A stretch of 18,802 nt of DNA, taken from contig CALJLD010000278.1 in the NCBI GenBank assembly GCA_937982665.1, positions 1-18,802 on the forward strand, written 5' to 3'. Positions 1 through 7,751 of the stretch are shown here, piece by piece (position 1 is the stretch's first letter; each line of letters starts with the position of its first letter). The notes beneath the pieces are model-generated. The model worked only from the letters and a program-made list of their open reading frames with translations, was not told where the DNA came from and ran no database searches. Position numbers and translations under genes: made by a program. This DNA is from an uncultured Planctomycetales bacterium (GTDB lineage: Bacteria; Planctomycetota; Planctomycetia; Pirellulales; S012-138).

Positions 1-161
1 CGAGATCCGCGCGCCGAGATTTTTTTGAAAACTCACATTGCCCACTGCGCAGCTTCCATGGGAATTTGCCGTTTCGCTCTTTGGCAATTTGGAAACAACA
101 AAACGCGCGTGCGATCATCGCCCGCAGCGCTTGTCAGGAATGCGCGTTCCTTCGCCCTCAG
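1..161. other. Non-coding stretch at left edge
   Basis: This lies downstream of the minus-strand peptidase gene and I see no credible gene in it. A run of seven T at 20-26 follows a GC-rich stretch (about 5-19). It could be the tail of a terminator for a plus-strand gene left of the window, but no clean stem is visible. Confidence 0.4.
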
Positions 162-2864
162 CTAATGGCCAGGGCCAAGGAACACCGCGTTCCAGAACAG
201 GCGCTGCGCCGCGGGGTTCATGGCCCGGAAGTTAGGATTGTCCGCGAAGCCGATGACGTGCCCTCGCCCTTGCGATTGGTAGACAACGTAAGGAGCGCCT
301 GCGATCGTCTTCACCGTTTCTGGCCAGACGAAGCCAGCGGCAACCACACTCTCGTCATTCGCTGAAAAGCTGACGAGATTTCGCCCGGCATCAGCGGAGA
401 TCGGCTCAAAGATCAGGCTGCTGTTGAAAAGAATCTCGACGTTGCGATCCATCCCGAACGTCACGAAGTGATCGTCGTAAGTTTCCGCTCGCAGAAACGC
501 ACCGGTCACGCGATCCGCATATTGCGGCCCGTTTTCCTCGCTGGCGTTTGCCTCGTCGGCATCGGGATCATCGCTGACTTTTTCTTTTCGCGTCAGCGAG
601 AGCAGACCAACGTCATCACTTGCTGCCCAGCGTGTGGCCGAACCGATGGTGACGAGCGTGCCGCCGCGTCGCAGCCAGTCTCGCAATCGCGTGATCGCCG
701 CTTCGCCGAAAGCGGAATACGAACCGGCCGGCAAAACCACAACGTTGTATTGCGACAGATCTACGCCGGCCAGCTGATCGACGGACATCCGCGTTGTGGG
801 ATATCGCCACACCTGATCGAAGAGATACCAGGTATGCCCAACGTCCGGCGAGAGCGATTCACCGATCGCCATCGCAATCTTCGGCGGTTCCAGCCAGCGA
901 ACTTCCGGACCGCCGAAGCTGACGCCGCGATCCACGTAACCGCTGTCCGCGAGGCCAACTTTCACGCCTTCGCTCTCCACGGCATGTTTCACCGCAGCGT
1001 GCAAGGCATCGCCGGTGTTCTCCGCAACCTTGAGGATGAACGTTCCTTTGCCGTATTCGTCGCCATCGACAACAAACGGCTGATCCGCAACATGCACGCG
1101 AAGGCCCGCTCGCAGCCAACTGGCAACCGCACGGAGCACATTGTCATCATTGCCAGGAATGAGATATGCCACGTCCGGCTTGGTCTGCGGCAGCGAGCTG
1201 GTAACACTCGCTTCCGCAAGCGGCTCCGCATCTTCAGGCACTGTTGCGGAAACTTCGCTGGCTGCCACGGCCGACACGCCAAAAGCCAACGGTAAGCTCC
1301 AGGCGGTCACGTCGTAGATCTCGTCGCCCAGATGGCGTTTCGCGCGGTCGAGCTGGCGGTCAACGAACTCTCGGTCCATCTTTACTTCGCGATCCAGAAG
1401 CGACCTCACAAGACGCCCGGCCGGCTGAGCGACAGGCACACGGTAACTGCCAGCGGGGATCGCGCGATCCTCCATCTTGTCGCCACTGACGAGACTTCCT
1501 CGCACGCTGAGTTCTTGATCGACAGGGTAAACGTCAATTCCGTTATCGATCAGCAACTGAGCCAACCGCGCGGCACGGGCGGGACGCGAACCCTGCAGCA
1601 GGAAGAAGTCGCTCACGTCGCTCGTTCGCGCCAGGCGAATCGAGTCTTGACGCGCTTCGTAGAAGTCGAGCAACAGCCGCTCACGGTTACGCGATGCTGT
1701 CTCGATAGTGGCCAACGCACTGATGTAGTTGTGACGCACGCCATCGGCATAGTGCAGATTGCGTTGATCGTCACGCTCGATCACCAGGCCTCGCGAACTG
1801 GCTTGTTCCCAGAGCATGCCAATGGAACCTTGCAATGTTGGCCAGCTTTCTCCGTAGCCGGGGTAGAACGAATCGAACATTTCCCGCGTGGTGAAAGCAA
1901 AACCATACCGATCGAAAGAGTTCGCCTGATGTCGGCCGAACTGGGCAAGCCAGTCTTTCTGCCGCGGCAAGATGTACTTGTTGATGGGGTCCGTCGGCGG
2001 TGGAAAGTAGAACGAAGAGTCAGAGCCCATCTCGTGGTTGTCCACGGTGACGTGCGGTTGCCAGTTGAGATAGGCGGCGACCTTGTCGGCGGACTCGCGT
2101 TGCGTTTGTAAGAACCAGTCGCGGTTCATGTCGAAGTAGTAATGATTGGTACGCCCGCCAGGCCAAGGTTCATCATGCTCCATGGAGAACGGCTCCGCCG
2201 AAGGGAACACACCCCGAGCTTTGCGATACCCGTTGACGAAGCGGTCACGGCCATCGGCGTTTTGCACGGGATCGATAATGACAATGGTGTTAGCCAGCAG
2301 CTCTTTTGTTTGTCTGCGCTTGTCCGCCAGCAAGTGATAAGCGGTCAACAGCGCGGCGTCAGAAGGCGAGATCTCATTGCCGTGCACGGTTGCTTGAAGA
2401 AGGACAATCGCCGGCGCGGTTGAGGCAATCTCGGCAGCGGATGCGGGATCCGTTCGTCGCGGATCCGCCAAGCGCAGATTCTGTTCGCGCAGTCCTTCCA
2501 GATTGGCGATGTTGTCCGCGGACGAAACCACCAGGTGATAGAGAGCGCGGCCTTCGTAGGTTTCGCCGTATTGGTACAGATGCGTTCGCTCAGGAGCAGC
2601 CTCTGCCAACGCCTGCACGTATCGCGCAATTTGCGCATGGCTGGAGACATCGTGTCCCCAGTCGTATCCCAACACATCCTGCATGGTGGGAATCTTGGAG
2701 TCCGCATTGACTTCTGGCGCTGGTAGCAGCCAATCCAAGCCTTGGCTGGAGAGCTGAGCAGAACATGGAACCACCGCGGTGAGCAGGCAGCCGGCTGTCA
2801 TCACAACCGCGAAAAGTCGACATGCGAGCCGACGTGGGAAGTTCAGGAAGGACGAGTTTCTCAC
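162..2864 (-). CDS. Secreted M14-family zinc carboxypeptidase-like protein with C-terminal amidotransferase-like domain
   Basis: This is a predicted exported metallopeptidase of the M14 (carboxypeptidase A-like) family, 900 aa. The first ~37 residues form a signal peptide: basic residues, a hydrophobic core, and an AQL-type cleavage region near CSAQ. The catalytic domain spans about 60-400. The zinc ligands appear to be His161 and Glu164 (HGNE) and His277 (DNHE), with Glu353 in LWEQ as the likely general base. After a middle segment, residues about 700-750 (NVVVLPAGSY, then a WLRRGGTLVTIG stretch) resemble the class I glutamine-amidotransferase-like fold often found at the C-terminus of large bacterial M14 proteins. 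The start is a GTG at 2864. A purine-rich GGGAG about 8 nt upstream serves as ribosome binding site, and this start yields a complete signal peptide. It probably cleaves peptides outside the cytoplasm; the substrate is unknown. It is transcribed alone and divergently from the small gene at 3177. Confidence 0.85.
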   Translation of the reverse strand: MRNSSFLNFPRRLACRLFAVVMTAGCLLTAVVPCSAQLSSQGLDWLLPAPEVNADSKIPTMQDVLGYDWGHDVSSHAQIARYVQALAEAAPERTHLYQYGETYEGRALYHLVVSSADNIANLEGLREQNLRLADPRRTDPASAAEIASTAPAIVLLQATVHGNEISPSDAALLTAYHLLADKRRQTKELLANTIVIIDPVQNADGRDRFVNGYRKARGVFPSAEPFSMEHDEPWPGGRTNHYYFDMNRDWFLQTQRESADKVAAYLNWQPHVTVDNHEMGSDSSFYFPPPTDPINKYILPRQKDWLAQFGRHQANSFDRYGFAFTTREMFDSFYPGYGESWPTLQGSIGMLWEQASSRGLVIERDDQRNLHYADGVRHNYISALATIETASRNRERLLLDFYEARQDSIRLARTSDVSDFFLLQGSRPARAARLAQLLIDNGIDVYPVDQELSVRGSLVSGDKMEDRAIPAGSYRVPVAQPAGRLVRSLLDREVKMDREFVDRQLDRAKRHLGDEIYDVTAWSLPLAFGVSAVAASEVSATVPEDAEPLAEASVTSSLPQTKPDVAYLIPGNDDNVLRAVASWLRAGLRVHVADQPFVVDGDEYGKGTFILKVAENTGDALHAAVKHAVESEGVKVGLADSGYVDRGVSFGGPEVRWLEPPKIAMAIGESLSPDVGHTWYLFDQVWRYPTTRMSVDQLAGVDLSQYNVVVLPAGSYSAFGEAAITRLRDWLRRGGTLVTIGSATRWAASDDVGLLSLTRKEKVSDDPDADEANASEENGPQYADRVTGAFLRAETYDDHFVTFGMDRNVEILFNSSLIFEPISADAGRNLVSFSANDESVVAAGFVWPETVKTIAGAPYVVYQSQGRGHVIGFADNPNFRAMNPAAQRLFWNAVFLGPGH

Positions 2865-3176
2865 GTGATGGGCTCCCTCAACAGCGAGCTAAGGCGAAGT
2901 CAGTCGTGGCCGTGGACATACAGGAATATGAGAAATCTAGACTCCCAGGACGCGCGAAGCTATTGCCGAAGAGCGAATTCGGGAGGATTAGCGCGATTAA
3001 GGCGATTGCCCGGAATGCGTTTGCTGGCAAAGCCTGCGCGTAGGCTAAAGTTCAAATATCGTCAAAGTTTCACATTTGTGATTCCGATAAACGGCAGCGT
3101 CGAAACAAATGGCAACGTTGCCGGGCTGATTGCAGTCTGGGCTGCGGAGCCGCCCCCAACTCTCGGAAGGCCAGTT
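2865..3176. other. Intergenic region between divergent genes
   Basis: These 312 bp separate the divergent starts of the M14 peptidase (minus) and the 73-aa gene (plus), so promoters for both should lie here. I found no good -35/-10 pair on either strand. A perfect short palindrome, TCACA-TT-TGTGA, sits at 3070-3081 and could be an operator. I see no convincing coding sequence. Open reading through the region on the plus strand lacks a ribosome binding site until the one just before 3177. Confidence 0.5.
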
Positions 3177-3398
3177 ATGTCGGCGGTCCAGTTGCACAAC
3201 TTTGTAGATCACAGCCCGCGTACCGGCGCTCCCGCCCCGGCAATGGTCACTCGCTCTCTGGCGGAGATTTTGCCAGCCTTGGCGAAAGCGCATGAGTTGG
3301 GCATGGCGTGGTTGCAAGACTTTGCCGATGAGCCGGTGAACATTACCACGGACCTGGCCGAAGTCATCGAGGCTTTCTCTGACTTTTGCATGGACTGA
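3177..3398 (+). CDS. Small conserved-looking hypothetical protein (73 aa)
   Basis: I do not recognise this family. The ATG at 3177 is preceded by GGAAGG (3165-3170) at a 6-nt spacing, a good ribosome binding site that decides the start; the frame stays open further upstream. The protein is soluble and mostly helical in appearance. It has a Pro/Ala-rich segment near residues 16-23, a long central stretch SLAEILPALAKAHELG, and an acidic C-terminus. It has no signal peptide, membrane helix or cysteine motif. It ends 15 nt before the cupin gene, so the two are probably co-transcribed. Function is unknown. Confidence 0.6.
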   Translation: MSAVQLHNFVDHSPRTGAPAPAMVTRSLAEILPALAKAHELGMAWLQDFADEPVNITTDLAEVIEAFSDFCMD

Positions 3399-3413
3399 CA
3401 ATAGTCGATACTC

Positions 3414-3779
3414 ATGGCCACGCTCATTGACGCCCCGAAGATCATTCAGGCGGCCGGCAACAAGCCCAAGCAGATCGAAGAATTCATCGGCCTGGTGAAC
3501 TCGCATCATCCGCAAGTCAGCATCGCGCGGATGACATCGCCTGAGGGTTGGGTTGAGCCAGGGCAGCGGCCCGACTTTCAAGAATTCACCGTCGTCTTGT
3601 CTGGCGCGGTCCATGTCGAAAGTGAATCGGGTACGATCATTGTTCGTGCGGGTCAGGCGTTTGTCGCCGAGCCCGGCGAGTGGGTCCGCTACAGCACGCC
3701 AGAGCCCGGCGGTGCCACGTACATGGCTGTATGCCTGCCGGCATTCTCCCCGGCAACTGTGCATCGGGATGCAGAGTAG
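3414..3779 (+). CDS. Cupin-domain protein with degenerate metal-binding motifs
   Basis: This is a 121-aa single-domain cupin (small beta-barrel). Cupin motif 1 is recognisable around residues 45-64 through Glu57, six residues, then Gly64 in VVLSG. The two histidines that usually bind metal before the glutamate are absent (Gln/Arg/Pro/Asp there). Motif 2 is at about 80-93 (AGQAF, then EPGEWVRYS), again without its histidine. The C-terminal signature CLPAFSPATVHRD is typical of a widespread subfamily of small cupins with no firm function. The ATG at 3414 follows the 73-aa gene by 15 nt, and no strong ribosome binding site is visible, so translation may be coupled. A sugar- or small-molecule-binding role is possible but not shown. 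Confidence 0.8.
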   Translation: MATLIDAPKIIQAAGNKPKQIEEFIGLVNSHHPQVSIARMTSPEGWVEPGQRPDFQEFTVVLSGAVHVESESGTIIVRAGQAFVAEPGEWVRYSTPEPGGATYMAVCLPAFSPATVHRDAE

Positions 3780-3910
3780 GGAATGCTGCACTCGCGCTTA
3801 GGCGAATCTGCCTCTTGCTTCGCCAAGTTTGCAAGCAAACTCGGCTACCCGTTTGTGAAGGTTTCGCCGCGCTGGGTTGGCTACAACGATTGGCGACGCA
3901 CTCCATCGTC

Positions 3911-3955
3911 TTAGCCTCTAGCCTTTGACCTCTAGTCTCTCGCCTCCAGCCCCTT
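3911..3955. repeat. Short degenerate CCTCTAG-type repeat between convergent genes
   Basis: A pyrimidine-rich stretch repeats variants of (A)GCCTCT / ACCTCT / AGTCTCT / GCCTCC about every 6-9 nt. It ends a few bases before the minus-strand stop codon at 3961, in the 181-bp gap between the cupin and prenyltransferase-repeat genes, which face each other. It is imperfect and short, so it may be low-complexity filler. The remainder of the gap holds a tight GTTTGC-AA-GCAAAC palindrome at 3827-3840 and no clear terminator. Confidence 0.4.
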
Positions 3956-3960
3956 CGCTC

Positions 3961-5943
3961 TCACTCATCGCCCACCGCGTGCGATTCATAGAGCGGCATG
4001 TGGCGGTAGTAGACTTCCAAGCAACAGATTGAGAGCGATGTCCAGTAGAGTCGCCCTCCGGAAGAATCGCGGAAGCGAGCGCCGCGGATTGGCGTCCAGC
4101 TGCCGGCTTGGTGTCCGCGTGTTTCCTGCAGGTCGACAAGCATATCGCGAACGGTGTCGTTCCATTCGGTGAAATAATCGCCTTGCATGTGGTGCATGAC
4201 CTGCGTGGCGTAATAGACGTAGTAAATGTTTAGCGTGCGTTTCCGCGGCATGTGCTCATCAAGCAACTCATTGCAGCCGGCGAGCAGTCCCTTGTGACTG
4301 CGGGGCCAGCCGTAGTACTGTCGGCAGAGCAGGGCTTCGGCGGTCATGGCTGCCGTGGGGCGTCCGCCAGGCTGGTACGAGTATTGGCCATCGCGTCGGC
4401 GGTGCTCGACATCATCAAGAAAGTTGTTGGCTTTCTCGAAAGCGCTGGTGGGAACGTTGAGATAGGCCATCTGCGCGCTGCGAAGCGCCATCAATTGCCA
4501 ACCAACAACACTGGTATCGCCAGGCGAGCCCGGCGAGTAACGCCAGCCGCCTCTGTGGTGTTGAGCATCGACGATGAAGTCGATGGCTTTCTGCGCCGGT
4601 TCGCGCAGCGATTCATCCCTGGTCAAAGCGAACGCTTCGCAAAGCACAATCGCACATTGCGCGTGGGCATACATGTTGCCAATGCCGCGGCCGCGCAAGT
4701 CACCATCAGATTCTTGAGCGCGGATCAGCCATTCCAGCCCTGCTTTGACTTCGGCACGGTATTGGCCAGCCAAATGTGTTTGCCCCGCGCCTAGAAACGG
4801 CAACAAAGCCAAGGCTGTGCCGGCCGTGTTGCTGTGACCGCCGGTGTCCGCGCAGCGCTCGTCGCAATCGCCAGCATGATCGAACTCATCCAAGCTCCAA
4901 CTGCCATTGGCGTTTTGATGTTTGGCAAGCCAGATCAAACCTCGGGCGACGGCCGCTTCGCTGGCGATGGTTCCGCCTTCTCTCAGAACGCGCTGCGCGC
5001 GAGCGCTGGGATCTCGCCCCTTCAAGATGTGCGCGCCGGTGGCGATGCCAGGATTGACTCCCCGATCTGGCGGAGGATCAGGTCGTGAGCGATCGCCTAA
5101 GAGTTCGCCGGGATCGATGGGCGGTTTGTTGAACGCGTCCATCGGCGGCTCCGGTTCCGGCACAACGGCATCCGCCGGTTCATCCGTGCCAGTGGTATCG
5201 AACTCTACCGGATCGGGCTCGTCACCGCCGTCGAGGTCGCCTGGCGCATCTTCCGTGGAAACGTTTGTTGAGAGGATGAGCTCGCGCGGACCGTCACGGT
5301 ACTGGTCAATGAACAACATCGCCAAGATCAACAGGATCAGCAGGTTGACCACCGCGCTGATCAGCCAAGCTGGCAAATCGCGAAAGACATCCCGAAACCA
5401 CAACCGCACCTCGCCAAGGGAATGGACATCCTTGAGGTGTTGTCGCACGCGACTGGGCTTGAGCGCGGCAGGTATGCCGGTTCGTTCGACTTGAGGGTCA
5501 CGCTTGCCGAAGAATGGACGCTTGTCCGATTTCTTCGCGGTTTTCTTTGCGGGGGGCTTCTTCGCGACTGGGACCTTTTTCTCGGTGACCCGTCGACGTT
5601 TCTTCTTGGGGGCTGCCTGCGGTTTCTTACTTGGCGGCGCAGGTTTTGGCGTTGGCGAAGTTTGTTCCGTCTTGGGTTCCGGTGCCGGCGCTTCTTCGGT
5701 CGCTTGCTGCTCTTCAAGCAACCGCAAGGCTTCCTGCTCTTGCTCTTCCGTCAGTTCAATACTTGCCCCGCAAACCCAGCAGTCAGCCACCATCAACCAG
5801 AGTCGAATCGACATTGGCGACTGGCAATCGGGACATGCACACGCCAGCACATCGCCATTGAGCCAAATGCGGCCTGGCGACAGGGATCCGGAGTCTCCCT
5901 CGCTGGACGAGTGGGTGCTGGTTTGTTCGTCAGGTGGGCGCAT
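3961..5943 (-). CDS. Membrane-anchored prenyltransferase/squalene-oxidase-repeat protein with N-terminal zinc ribbon
   Basis: This is a 660-aa protein with four visible parts. Residues 35-58 hold a zinc-ribbon-like pair, CPDC (37-40) and CWVC (55-58). Residues about 85-150 are a Pro/Ala/Lys-rich basic linker. One hydrophobic helix lies at about 191-213, followed by an acidic Pro-rich linker (about 229-295). Residues about 325-655 carry alpha/alpha-toroid repeats of the prenyltransferase and squalene-oxidase type, for example GLIWLAKHQNANGSW (335-349), GLEWLIRAQ (402-410) and AIDFIVDAQHHRGGW (453-467). I see no DXDD-type cyclase motif, so terpene cyclase activity is doubtful. The likely topology is zinc ribbon inside and toroid outside. 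Ribosome binding is weak (GCGGAT next to the ATG), but a start at 5943 keeps the zinc ribbon. The gene stands alone, divergent from the MoxR cluster. Proteins of this build recur in planctomycetes with no known function. Confidence 0.75.
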   Translation of the reverse strand: MRPPDEQTSTHSSSEGDSGSLSPGRIWLNGDVLACACPDCQSPMSIRLWLMVADCWVCGASIELTEEQEQEALRLLEEQQATEEAPAPEPKTEQTSPTPKPAPPSKKPQAAPKKKRRRVTEKKVPVAKKPPAKKTAKKSDKRPFFGKRDPQVERTGIPAALKPSRVRQHLKDVHSLGEVRLWFRDVFRDLPAWLISAVVNLLILLILAMLFIDQYRDGPRELILSTNVSTEDAPGDLDGGDEPDPVEFDTTGTDEPADAVVPEPEPPMDAFNKPPIDPGELLGDRSRPDPPPDRGVNPGIATGAHILKGRDPSARAQRVLREGGTIASEAAVARGLIWLAKHQNANGSWSLDEFDHAGDCDERCADTGGHSNTAGTALALLPFLGAGQTHLAGQYRAEVKAGLEWLIRAQESDGDLRGRGIGNMYAHAQCAIVLCEAFALTRDESLREPAQKAIDFIVDAQHHRGGWRYSPGSPGDTSVVGWQLMALRSAQMAYLNVPTSAFEKANNFLDDVEHRRRDGQYSYQPGGRPTAAMTAEALLCRQYYGWPRSHKGLLAGCNELLDEHMPRKRTLNIYYVYYATQVMHHMQGDYFTEWNDTVRDMLVDLQETRGHQAGSWTPIRGARFRDSSGGRLYWTSLSICCLEVYYRHMPLYESHAVGDE

Positions 5944-6731
5944 ATCCGCAAGGTGCGAGCAGTTGTACGACCGACGTGCTTGGGAGTTGTCTAACCGGTG
6001 ATTGTTCTCAGGCGAACACGTGTTTCTTCCTCGTGAGGAGAACCAATCAGTTTATTGTAGCGGGAGCGAACTGGGTTACCCGAGAATACGGCGATAGCGG
6101 CTGGCGACGGGACCAATGGACTGGGAACTGGCTTTGTCCTGGCAGCTTCCTTCCTGGCAACAGTCCTTGGGTGCATGTCCTGGGTTTGCACAGAACAATT
6201 CGTGGAAAGATTGCGTATCTTGGCAAGTGATCTGGGGTTGGGGCGGGAGCATGCGCTCAATAACAAAGCGTGGTGCGCTCAAACGGGGCGGTCCGGATTT
6301 GGCCTAATGGCTGGACTCCCGATATTCGGCGCGTTTACGATGTGGAGAACTAAACAAGTCATATGGCCGTCAGGGTCCGCTTCTTCATTGCAGGGACAGA
6401 TTTCTCGATCATTTCTTGCCATGTGATTCCTTGGTTAGCGGGCAACGTAGCGCAATTCACGGCGCATTTGAGCATGACAAGTGAAAATCAACTAAGAACC
6501 CCATCTCCCCAATGAGGTCCGTGTGAATTGCCAAGGCAGCAATCGTTGTGCCACGGCTGGTTACAAATGGACATCATTTTTCACCTCCCCAAGCACATGC
6601 ATGATCGCCGTTTGCACTGACCCAGTGTTTCATGTCGCAGTTGTTGCATAATCGAACATGCGACCACTGAGCAAGCGTTAGTCAGCTGTCGATCAACACC
6701 TTCTATCAAGACAACCTCGGAGTTGCTGCGA
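5944..6731. other. Long intergenic region without a convincing gene
   Basis: These 788 bp separate the divergent prenyltransferase-repeat gene and the moxR-type gene. Short open frames here (for example 5934-6230 plus and 5991-6266 minus) have odd composition, no good ribosome binding site and no recognisable family. Possible control elements: on the minus strand a TACAAT (plus coordinates 6053-6058) about 110 bp before the 5943 start, without a good -35; on the plus strand CATAAT at 6647-6652, with the palindrome CACTG-ACC-CAGTG at 6615-6627 just upstream. None is strong. I see no tRNA, attachment site or insertion sequence end. Confidence 0.45.
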
Positions 6732-7673
6732 ATGTCTACAAATGTTCAGACTCTTGTCGCTGAACTTGAGTCCAACATGACGCGAGTCGTCTTGGGCAAG
6801 CCTGAGGTTGTGCGGTTGTGTGTGGTGGCGTTGCTTGCCGGGGAGCACATTTTGCTGGAGGACGTTCCCGGCGTTGGCAAGACGCTGATCGGCAAGGCGT
6901 TGGCACATTCGATCAACGGCGAGTTTGCCCGGATCCAGTTCACGCCGGATTTGCTGCCCAGTGATATTGTGGGCACCAGCATCTTCAACACGCAGACGCA
7001 TGAGTTTGTCTTCAATCACGGGCCGATCTTTGCCAACATCGTGTTGGCGGACGAGATCAACCGGACGACGCCGCGAACGCAAAGCGCGCTGTTGGAAGCG
7101 ATGAGCGATCGCCAGGTTTCCGTCGATGGGCACACCCACCCGTTGCCGAACCCGTTTATTGTCATCGCCACGCAAAACCCATTTGAGTTTGAAGGCACGT
7201 ATCCTCTGCCGGAAAGCCAGCTTGATCGCTTCTTGCTGCGAACAAAAGTTGGCTATCCGCGCCGCGAGGATGAACGCCAGGTCTTGGTGTCGCATCGAGA
7301 AGGCGAACCTGTTGAGCAGTTGAAGCCGTCGCTGACTTGCGAGAACGTGTTGGAGTTGCAACAAGCTGTGCGCGACGTTCGCGTGGATGACTCCATCTAC
7401 GACTACTTGCTGGATATTGCGGAAGCCACGCGAAACTCCGATGAGTTGCACGTGGGGCTCAGCACGCGGGGCACATTGTGCTTGTATCGCGCGGCCCAAG
7501 CGTTGGCCTTGGTGGAAGGTCGCGACTACGTGGTGCCGGATGATGTGAAGAATCTGGCAACCTCCGCATTGGCGCATCGCGTGATTACCAAAGCCTTCAT
7601 GCATGATGGGCAACGCGACACCGCGGAGACGGTCATTCAACGAATTGTCGATGACGTGCCGGTCCCAGCTTAA
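6732..7673 (+). CDS. MoxR-family AAA+ ATPase
   Basis: This is a 313-aa MoxR-type AAA+ ATPase, a chaperone-like ATPase thought to help assemble or activate membrane-associated partner proteins. Walker A is DVPGVGKT (44-51) and Walker B is LADEIN (105-110). Sensor 1 lies in ATQNP (146-150), and the sensor 2 region is GLSTRG (242-247) with Arg246. Length and motifs are typical of the family. The ATG at 6732 is preferred because GGAG (6719-6722) sits 9 nt upstream; an in-frame TTG at 6723 would directly abut that site. It opens the order MoxR, DUF58, transglutaminase-like protein, which is common in bacteria and often marks one functional complex. No von Willebrand A domain partner is in this window. 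Confidence 0.93.
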   Translation: MSTNVQTLVAELESNMTRVVLGKPEVVRLCVVALLAGEHILLEDVPGVGKTLIGKALAHSINGEFARIQFTPDLLPSDIVGTSIFNTQTHEFVFNHGPIFANIVLADEINRTTPRTQSALLEAMSDRQVSVDGHTHPLPNPFIVIATQNPFEFEGTYPLPESQLDRFLLRTKVGYPRREDERQVLVSHREGEPVEQLKPSLTCENVLELQQAVRDVRVDDSIYDYLLDIAEATRNSDELHVGLSTRGTLCLYRAAQALALVEGRDYVVPDDVKNLATSALAHRVITKAFMHDGQRDTAETVIQRIVDDVPVPA

Positions 7674-7751
7674 GGCAATTTTGCGTGGCCGTGCGTGCGG
7701 TCGCGGCCACTCGCTACGGCCACTTTGAGAGCAGCAGCCAAAAGGACTCGC

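Noticed and set aside
468..2111. Long plus-strand open frames (275 and 259 codons) opposite the M14 peptidase
   Set aside because: The minus-strand peptidase has a signal peptide and zinc ligands. The plus frames are Arg-rich with no motifs.
2742..3176. Upstream extension of the 73-aa gene in the same frame
   Set aside because: The extension overlaps the start of the divergent peptidase gene and is Arg-rich. The ribosome binding site at 3165-3170 points to the ATG at 3177.
3045..3791. 248-codon minus-strand frame opposite the 73-aa and cupin genes
   Set aside because: The cupin on the plus strand has clear family signatures, and the minus frame has none.
3827..3840. GTTTGCAAGCAAAC palindrome as a terminator for the cupin gene
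   Set aside because: The two-base centre is too tight for a hairpin and no T-run follows.
5934..6307. Short plus-strand frames in the long gap, possibly a small or decayed gene
   Set aside because: There is no ribosome binding site, no family resemblance and an unusual amino-acid mix (many Trp, Cys and Gly), so they are not supported.
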